Of a DNA stretch of 11,001 nt, positions 7,132 through 11,001 are shown piece after piece. The stretch covers positions 1-11,001 of the forward strand of contig CAZVFT010000084.1 of assembly GCA_964626495.1 (NCBI GenBank), read 5' to 3'. Made by a program: the position numbers and the translations under genes. A model generated the notes under the pieces. The model was not told the origin of the DNA. It saw only the letters and a program-made list of their open reading frames with translations, and did not search any database. This DNA is from JACNLN01 sp964626495. GTDB taxonomy: Bacteria; Fidelibacterota; Marinisomatia; Marinisomatales; CAZVFT01. Within the stretch, counting starts at the first letter, position 1. Each line of letters begins with the position of its first letter.

Positions 7132-7184
7132 TGAAAATAAACAAACTTGGTTCTTTACACATTATTATCGGTGAAGAGCCATAA
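7131..7184 (+). other. Hairpin and 17-codon mini-ORF ahead of mvhG
   Basis: GGTTCTTTAC (7149-7158) pairs with GTGAAGAGCC (7171-7180) in 10 bp with two G-U pairs, extendable by T7148-A7181; the loop is 12 nt. No T-run follows, so it is not a good intrinsic terminator. It may act in mRNA processing or stability between the two parts of the operon. The same stretch holds a 17-codon frame (MKINKLGSLHIII...) whose ATG overlaps the preceding TAA by one base; whether it is translated is doubtful. Confidence 0.35.
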
Positions 7185-7200
7185 AATTTAACACTATAAT

Positions 7201-7206
7201 AAGGAG
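7201..7206 (+). promoter_or_regulatory. Ribosome-binding site deciding the mvhG start
   Basis: AAGGAG directly abuts an ATG at 7207 (no spacing) but sits 6 nt before the in-frame ATG at 7213. The second ATG is therefore the likely start, giving an N-terminus MVKVAEEW without the extra MN. Confidence 0.75.
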
Positions 7207-7212
7207 ATGAAT

Positions 7213-8157
7213 ATGGTAAAAGTAGCAGAAGAATGGCTTAACATTTGCGGTGGATGTGAAGTATCCATTCTTGACTTAGGAGAGAAGCTTCTCGATTTAC
7301 TTCCGTCTCTTGAATTTGTCCACATGCCGGTATTGATGGATCACAAGTACTTTGGTCAGATAGGCGAAAAAAATGAGCTTGAGATTCCTGAAGCTGATGT
7401 GGGGATGATTTCCGGAGGGATAAGAAACGAGAAGGAAAAACACGTAACCGAAGAGATGCGAAAAAAGTGCAAGACACTTATAGCCCTTGGCTCATGCGCA
7501 TGTTTCGGTGGGATTCCGGCACTTGCTAATATGTACAATACGGATGACCTTTTGGAAAAGGTTTACAGAGATTCCATTACCACCGAGTCCGCTGACAATC
7601 CATCTGAAGATATCCCCCCTCTCACTGACAAGGTTTATGCCGTTGATGAAATTGTTGATGTGGATCTCTATATACCGGGCTGTCCTATGAATCCAGTTAT
7701 TATCCTGGAAGCCTTGACATGTCTTCTCGAAGGTAAACCTTTTAAGCTGCCTGAGAGAAGTGTCTGTGATGACTGTCCAACGTTACGGAAAGAGAAGAGT
7801 GATGTCGGTTTGAAAAGACCCCTTCAGGATGCGGAGTTCACCCCGGGTGAGTATGATACACTGAGATGTTTCAATGAGCAGGGTATACTCTGTCTGGGAC
7901 CTGTCACGAAATCTGGTTGTGGTAAACAGTATGATGCAGAAGAACAGGTTGTACCACGGTGTGTTAAAGGTTATATGCCTTGCCGTGGTTGCTTCGGTCC
8001 TATAAGAAAAGATGCCAAACCTCTGGTTGACATGATGACAGCACTTTCAAGTGTGGGACTCGATGCAAAACTCATTGACGATAGACGGGCATTGTTTAAC
8101 AGGTACATAGGCGCACAAAATCGCCTGAGACCTTTACCAACCAGGGTAAGGAGGTAA
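7213..8157 (+). CDS. mvhG: MvhG, [NiFe]-hydrogenase small subunit (group 3c, F420-non-reducing type)
   Basis: A 314-residue small subunit without a Tat signal, as expected for a cytoplasmic group 3 enzyme. Proximal [4Fe-4S] ligands are C12 and C15 (NICGGCE), C95 (GSCACFGG; C97 is adjacent) and C157 (PGCPMNP). The C-terminal third supplies the medial and distal clusters: CDDCP (C185, C188), C219, C227, SGCG (C236), C250 and CRGC (C257, C260). The subunit conducts electrons from the NiFe site in the large subunit to MvhD. Start chosen at 7213 rather than 7207 on ribosome-site spacing. The gene ends 5 nt before the large subunit, the normal small-then-large order of Mvh operons. Confidence 0.96.
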   Translation: MVKVAEEWLNICGGCEVSILDLGEKLLDLLPSLEFVHMPVLMDHKYFGQIGEKNELEIPEADVGMISGGIRNEKEKHVTEEMRKKCKTLIALGSCACFGGIPALANMYNTDDLLEKVYRDSITTESADNPSEDIPPLTDKVYAVDEIVDVDLYIPGCPMNPVIILEALTCLLEGKPFKLPERSVCDDCPTLRKEKSDVGLKRPLQDAEFTPGEYDTLRCFNEQGILCLGPVTKSGCGKQYDAEEQVVPRCVKGYMPCRGCFGPIRKDAKPLVDMMTALSSVGLDAKLIDDRRALFNRYIGAQNRLRPLPTRVRR

Positions 8158-8162
8158 TAGAA

Positions 8163-9608
8163 ATGGGTAAAAAAATAGTCATACAACCAGTTTCAAGGAT
8201 TGAAGGTCACGCTAAGATTACAATACAACTTGATGACACAGGTAATGTAGCTGATACCAAAGTAAGTGTTGTTGAATTGAGAGGGTTCGAAAAATTCTGT
8301 ATCGGCAGACCTGTAGAAGAACTCCCCAGAATTGTTACGAGCATCTGTGGAGTTTGTCCGTGGTCTCATCATCTTGCATCAGCAAAAACAAATGATGCAG
8401 TATTTGGTGTAGAACCTCCACCAGCAGGGACAAAACTTCGTGATCTCTGTAACAGCATCGCATTCACTGAGGAACACATCCTGCACTTTTTCTTTCTGGC
8501 TGGGCCTGATTTCGTTATGGGTCCTGACGCTGATTACTCCGTGCGGAACGTCATCGGTATCGCTCAAACTAATCCAGAAATTGGACAGAAGGTGGTGCGC
8601 AACCGACATTTAGGCGCAGAAATACTCGAGATTGTTTCCGGTAAATCTATTCATCCGGTTACTGCTGTTCCAGGTGGATTCAGTAAACCACTAACGGAAG
8701 CCGAGAGAGTTAAATCTCTTTCTATGGCAGAAGAGGTACTGGAGTTCGCCAAGTTTTCTATCGCCTTTGCTAAGGAAAGTATCTTCCCGAAATATCTGGA
8801 TACGGTGAAAACCCTTGGTGTTATCAATACCGGTTTCATGGGGACTGTTACAGACGATGGAACCCTGAACGTTTACGACGGCAAGCTTAGACTAATGAAG
8901 CCAGATGGAACGTATGTTGATTTCGCTTATGATCAGTACACAGATTATATTTCTGAAAAAATTCAGGATTGGTCATATCTGAAGTTCCCATACGCTAAAT
9001 CATGGGGTGACGGTTTCTCGATGGATATTGATGATCCAAAAGGAATCTACCGGACAAACGCACTGGCGAGGATCAACGTAGCGGACAAGATGGCAACACC
9101 ACTGGCTCAGAAAGAATTTGAGGAATTCAGAGCAGCATTCGGTCGTCCAGCTCAATTGACTCTTCTGTATCACTGGGCAAGGTTAATTGAATTGTTGTAC
9201 AATGCTGAACACGTTGTGGAACTCTTGAACGATCCGGAAATCACGAGCACTGAAACACGGGTTCCGGTAACGCCAAGAGCAGCAAGAGGCATCAGTTGTA
9301 CTGAAGCACCAAGAGGTACTCTCATTCACGATTATGAAACGGATGAAAAGGGTCTGGTTACGAATGTCAACCTGATTGTCGGTACAACACACAACAATGC
9401 GCCTATCAATATGTCGGTGAACCAGGCAGCGAAAACTCTGATTAAAGATGGACATTACGACCAGGGCATTTTGAATATGGTTGAAATGTCGATTCGGGCA
9501 TATGATCCCTGTCTTTCCTGTGCCACTCACAACCTCGATGGTCGTATAGCAGTCTGCGTTGATATTGTGGATGCTTATGGGAATTTGAAAGACTCGTTTC
9601 AGAACTGA
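8163..9608 (+). CDS. mvhA: MvhA, [NiFe]-hydrogenase large catalytic subunit (group 3c)
   Basis: This 481-residue protein carries the Ni-Fe(CN)2CO active site. The N-terminal motif PVSRIEGH includes E14. The L1 motif is SICGVCPWSHH with nickel ligands C62 and C65, and the L2 motif is DPCLSCATH (448-456) with C450 and C453. Twenty-five residues follow H456, where large-subunit precursors are normally cut once nickel is in place; this matches the maturation endopeptidase gene downstream. The enzyme interconverts H2 with protons and electrons in the cytoplasm. All four active-site cysteines are standard and there is no selenocysteine. AAGGAGG at 8148-8154, 8 nt before the ATG, is the strongest ribosome site in the window. 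Direction of catalysis cannot be read from sequence. Confidence 0.97.
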   Translation: MGKKIVIQPVSRIEGHAKITIQLDDTGNVADTKVSVVELRGFEKFCIGRPVEELPRIVTSICGVCPWSHHLASAKTNDAVFGVEPPPAGTKLRDLCNSIAFTEEHILHFFFLAGPDFVMGPDADYSVRNVIGIAQTNPEIGQKVVRNRHLGAEILEIVSGKSIHPVTAVPGGFSKPLTEAERVKSLSMAEEVLEFAKFSIAFAKESIFPKYLDTVKTLGVINTGFMGTVTDDGTLNVYDGKLRLMKPDGTYVDFAYDQYTDYISEKIQDWSYLKFPYAKSWGDGFSMDIDDPKGIYRTNALARINVADKMATPLAQKEFEEFRAAFGRPAQLTLLYHWARLIELLYNAEHVVELLNDPEITSTETRVPVTPRAARGISCTEAPRGTLIHDYETDEKGLVTNVNLIVGTTHNNAPINMSVNQAAKTLIKDGHYDQGILNMVEMSIRAYDPCLSCATHNLDGRIAVCVDIVDAYGNLKDSFQN

Positions 9609-9628
9609 TTAGCCTGATCTATTCATCA

Positions 9629-9775
9629 GCCACTAAGACACTAAGACACAAAGGATTAATATGAATGGTTTTACAGAAAAAATGATTTATCATTTTTTCT
9701 TCATAAAATTCACGTTCAAATTTCTCCTTATCTTTTTCATATAAATACTTCTTCGAGTCTTTGTGTCTTTGTGGC
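9629..9775. repeat. 147-bp element with imperfect terminal inverted repeats (MITE-like)
   Basis: The left end GCCACTAAGACACTAAGAC (9629-9647) and the reverse complement of the right end (9757-9775), GCCACAAAGACACAAAGAC, agree at 17 of 19 positions. Each end is itself built of 8-bp tandem units (CACTAAGA or CACAAAGA). A long palindrome lies near the centre. This CACTAAGACAC-type sequence resembles a dispersed intergenic repeat common in environmental bacterial genomes, often near GxxExxY-protein genes (from memory). No transposase and no clear target-site duplication are visible. Reading frames on either strand here look like by-products of the repeat. Confidence 0.65.
9675..9700. terminator. 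Perfect 12-bp palindrome after mvhA, possible weak bidirectional terminator
   Basis: AGAAAAAATGAT (9675-9686) and ATCATTTTTTCT (9689-9700) are perfect complements with a 2-nt centre. The right arm is T-rich, so transcripts from either strand would form a hairpin ending in U-rich sequence. It begins 66 nt after the mvhA stop. The stem has only four G-C pairs out of 24 bases, so strength is doubtful, and it may simply be the core of the surrounding repeat element. Confidence 0.4.
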
Positions 9776-9796
9776 AAAATTTTCAGGTTAGATAAT
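9769..9796 (+). promoter_or_regulatory. Candidate sigma-70-type promoter for the endopeptidase gene
   Basis: TTGTGG (9769-9774) and GATAAT (9791-9796) are separated by 16 bp. The -10 box fits 5 of 6 consensus bases; the -35 box matches only its TTG half. The -35 box falls in the end of the repeat element, so the repeat may have supplied part of the promoter. Transcription from here would give a leader of about 85 nt with two hairpins. Prediction only. Confidence 0.3.
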
Positions 9797-9811
9797 ACTG
9801 CAAAGCGTGAT

Positions 9812-9870
9812 TTTCCTTTTTTGAAGGAAATTGAGAGGGGTGCAGCTCGAAGATGAACTGTACCCCTTTT
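9812..9870 (+). terminator. Tandem hairpins, the second terminator-like, in front of the endopeptidase gene
   Basis: TTTCCTT (9812-9818) pairs with AAGGAAA (9824-9830). Next, AGGGGTGCAG (9836-9845) pairs with CTGTACCCCT (9858-9867) in 10 bp with one G-U pair and a 12-nt loop, followed by TTT. The second hairpin has the form of an intrinsic terminator but ends only about 20 nt before the ATG at 9890. It could end the hydrogenase transcript or act as an attenuator for the downstream gene. The structure is seen; the role is inferred. Confidence 0.5.
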
Positions 9871-9889
9871 CATATATTTACATCTAAAT

Positions 9890-10369
9890 ATGACGTACTA
9901 TTGGAACAGTGAAACATTGGTGTTAGGATGTGGCAACATTCTTTTTGGGGATGATGGGTTTGGTCCTGAAGCAGTAGAGTATTTACAAAAAAACTACAAG
10001 ATCCCGCCTCAAGTCTATGTTATGAATGTGGGTTCGAGTGTAAGAAAAATATTGTTTACTATTGTTTTAAGCGATAAACGACCAAAGAAGATTATAATTG
10101 TTGATGCCGTTGATGCGGGAAGATCCCCAGGCGAGATATTCGAACTTGACATATCTGATATTCCAGTAAAAAAGATTGACGATTTTTCCATGCATCAGCT
10201 ACCCACTTCAAATCTTCTGAGGGAATTGAAAAATATGTGCGGAGTTGATGTACGAATTGTATCAACACAGGTAAAAAATATTCCTGATGAGGTCTCCCCC
10301 GGTTTATCAAAAATCATCAGAGATTCCATTCCAGCCGCATGTGAGATGATATTAAATACTATAAAGTGA
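9890..10369 (+). CDS. Hydrogenase maturation endopeptidase (HycI/FrcD/HybD family)
   Basis: This 159-residue protein has the family signature GCGNILFGDDGFGPE (13-27), the central strand IIIVDAVDAG (68-77) and SMHQLPTSNLL (100-110). Expected metal or nickel-sensing positions are D22, D72 or D75, and H102. These enzymes inspect the nickel-loaded large subunit and clip its C-terminal tail, here most likely the 25 residues after H456 of MvhA. The close match in length and spacing to F420-hydrogenase (FrcD) and hydrogenase-3 (HycI) proteases supports a group 3 substrate. The only usable start is ATG 9890, because upstream codons back to the TGA at 9854 include no initiator. No Shine-Dalgarno sequence is visible, unlike the hydrogenase genes. 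It is separated from mvhA by 281 bp of repeat and hairpins, so it may be expressed independently. Confidence 0.94.
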   Translation: MTYYWNSETLVLGCGNILFGDDGFGPEAVEYLQKNYKIPPQVYVMNVGSSVRKILFTIVLSDKRPKKIIIVDAVDAGRSPGEIFELDISDIPVKKIDDFSMHQLPTSNLLRELKNMCGVDVRIVSTQVKNIPDEVSPGLSKIIRDSIPAACEMILNTIK

Positions 10370-10470
10370 TTAATACAGTTAGATTATTATCATCGACATA
10401 GAAAATAATATGAAACCAATGGGTTTTGGAATGACGAAATATTTGGAACTCAAAAGTAAGACCATCATAA

Positions 10471-10530
10471 AGTTGAGAAAAGAATATAATCAAAATGTGG
10501 GATCTCCAAGGAAATCTCTTTTTTTCAACT
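10471..10530 (+). repeat. Imperfect inverted repeat in the intergenic region after the endopeptidase gene
   Basis: AGTTGAGAAAAG (10471-10482) can pair with TTTTTTTCAACT (10519-10530), 12 bp including two G-U pairs, around a 36-nt interior. The 266-bp gap 10370-10635 otherwise shows no convincing gene. A 64-codon frame at 10410-10604 lacks a ribosome site and recognisable motifs. TATAAC at 10569-10574 resembles a -10 box but has no matching -35. The inverted repeat may be a terminator-like structure or the remnant of a small repeat. Confidence 0.35.
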
Positions 10531-10635
10531 GTTTTGAGCAATTATATTTATTAGTCACCCTGTCTTATTATAACTTTGTCTTAACCAGTGGGTTAGAAGG
10601 ATAGGAAACTTGATTATTAACGAAAGGAACGATAA

Positions 10636-10989
10636 ATGACACTCAAGGAAATTGTTAAAATTCTCGATGCTACAGTTTTAAACGGATCAGATATACTGGA
10701 GCAAAAAGTACGTTCCGGGTGTGGATGCGATCTTATGAGCGACGTCTTAGCTTTCATCAAGGCAGACGCCATTTTACTTACAGGTCTCACAAATCCTCAG
10801 GTCGTCCGTACTGCTGAAGTAGCTGATATCAAAGCCATCTGCTTTGTCCGGGGAAAATCTCCATCTCAGGATGTGATTGATCTAGCGCAGGAAAAAGAAA
10901 TCCCTCTGATAAAGAGTTCATTACCGTTGTTTGAGGCTTGCGGACGTTTATATCAAAACGGTTTACAAGGCTGTTCAGAAATCGAATAA
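10636..10989 (+). CDS. DRTGG-domain protein associated with hydrogenase loci
   Basis: This 117-residue soluble protein matches the stand-alone DRTGG family. It has an N-terminal helix (TLKEIVKILDATVL), a central DLMSDVLAFIK segment (32-42), the signature LLTGLTNPQVVRTAE (47-61), AICFVRGK (67-74) and LFEACGRLYQNGL (98-110). Members occur alone next to HydABC/HndABCD-type hydrogenase genes, often with PHP-domain and histidine-kinase-like ATPase proteins. Their biochemical role is unknown; a ligand-sensing or regulatory part has been suggested by fusions of DRTGG to CBS domains and phosphotransacetylase. A clear AAAGGAA ribosome site (10623-10629) precedes the ATG. Its presence after an Mvh-type [NiFe] operon supports the idea that this locus drew parts from a HydABC/Hnd-like cluster. 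Confidence 0.88.
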   Translation: MTLKEIVKILDATVLNGSDILEQKVRSGCGCDLMSDVLAFIKADAILLTGLTNPQVVRTAEVADIKAICFVRGKSPSQDVIDLAQEKEIPLIKSSLPLFEACGRLYQNGLQGCSEIE

Positions 10990-11001
10990 TAAACAACTAG
11001 T

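Noticed and set aside
7195..7200. Perfect TATAAT before mvhG
   Set aside because: It directly abuts the ribosome site, so transcription from it would start at about 7207 and omit that site; no matching -35 is found. Probably chance.
9619..9873. 84-codon minus-strand frame
   Set aside because: It runs through the inverted-repeat element and the leader hairpins, so its peptide is explained by repeat sequence.
10410..10604. 64-codon plus-strand frame in the gap after the endopeptidase gene
   Set aside because: No ribosome site, no recognisable motif, low-complexity composition, and it overlaps an inverted repeat; more likely intergenic or decayed sequence.

Overview
The window reads as one plus-strand gene cluster from an anaerobic bacterium with low-to-moderate G+C (about 40% by eye). 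It encodes a soluble, multi-iron-sulfur, flavin-containing [NiFe]-hydrogenase complex. The genes are bacterial in style: mostly clear AGGAG-type ribosome sites, ATG/GTG/TTG starts and 1-nt stop/start overlaps. The phylum cannot be placed from the sequence. The content (HdrA, MvhD, MvhG, MvhA plus NuoE/NuoF/HndB-type subunits) fits uncultured anaerobes of the Desulfobacterota, Cloacimonadota or Marinimicrobia kind, but that is inference.

Layout. Bases 1-840 hold the 3' part of a gene fusing the first half of an HdrA FAD module to a complete NuoE/HndA subunit. Bases 842-1225 encode a small HndB-like protein. Bases 1225-3108 encode a NuoF/HndC subunit (FMN, NADH, iron-sulfur). Bases 3181-6447 encode a 1088-residue protein: a NuoG/HydA-type N-terminal iron-sulfur module, the second half of the HdrA begun in the first gene, and then a second HdrA unit. 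Bases 6447-6857 encode MvhD, 6931-7131 a 66-residue unknown protein, 7213-8157 the small hydrogenase subunit MvhG and 8163-9608 the large subunit MvhA. A 281-bp gap carries a 147-bp inverted-repeat element and leader-like hairpins. It is followed by a hydrogenase maturation endopeptidase (9890-10369), a 266-bp gap, and a DRTGG-domain protein (10636-10989).

How the genes work together (inference from families). MvhAG splits or forms H2, MvhD carries electrons to the HdrA flavin units, and NuoE/NuoF provides an NAD(P)H site. HdrA FAD is the known bifurcating flavin in methanogen MvhADG-HdrABC, so the assembly probably couples H2 with both NAD(P) and ferredoxin. That would be a [NiFe] counterpart of the [FeFe] HydABC/HndABCD enzymes. 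No HdrB or HdrC is seen in the window.

The most striking feature is architectural. The hdrA reading frame looks interrupted inside its inserted ferredoxin domain by a whole NADH-dehydrogenase module (NuoE, HndB, NuoF, NuoG-N), with in-frame fusions at both edges. One HdrA FAD unit would then have to be rebuilt from two polypeptides.
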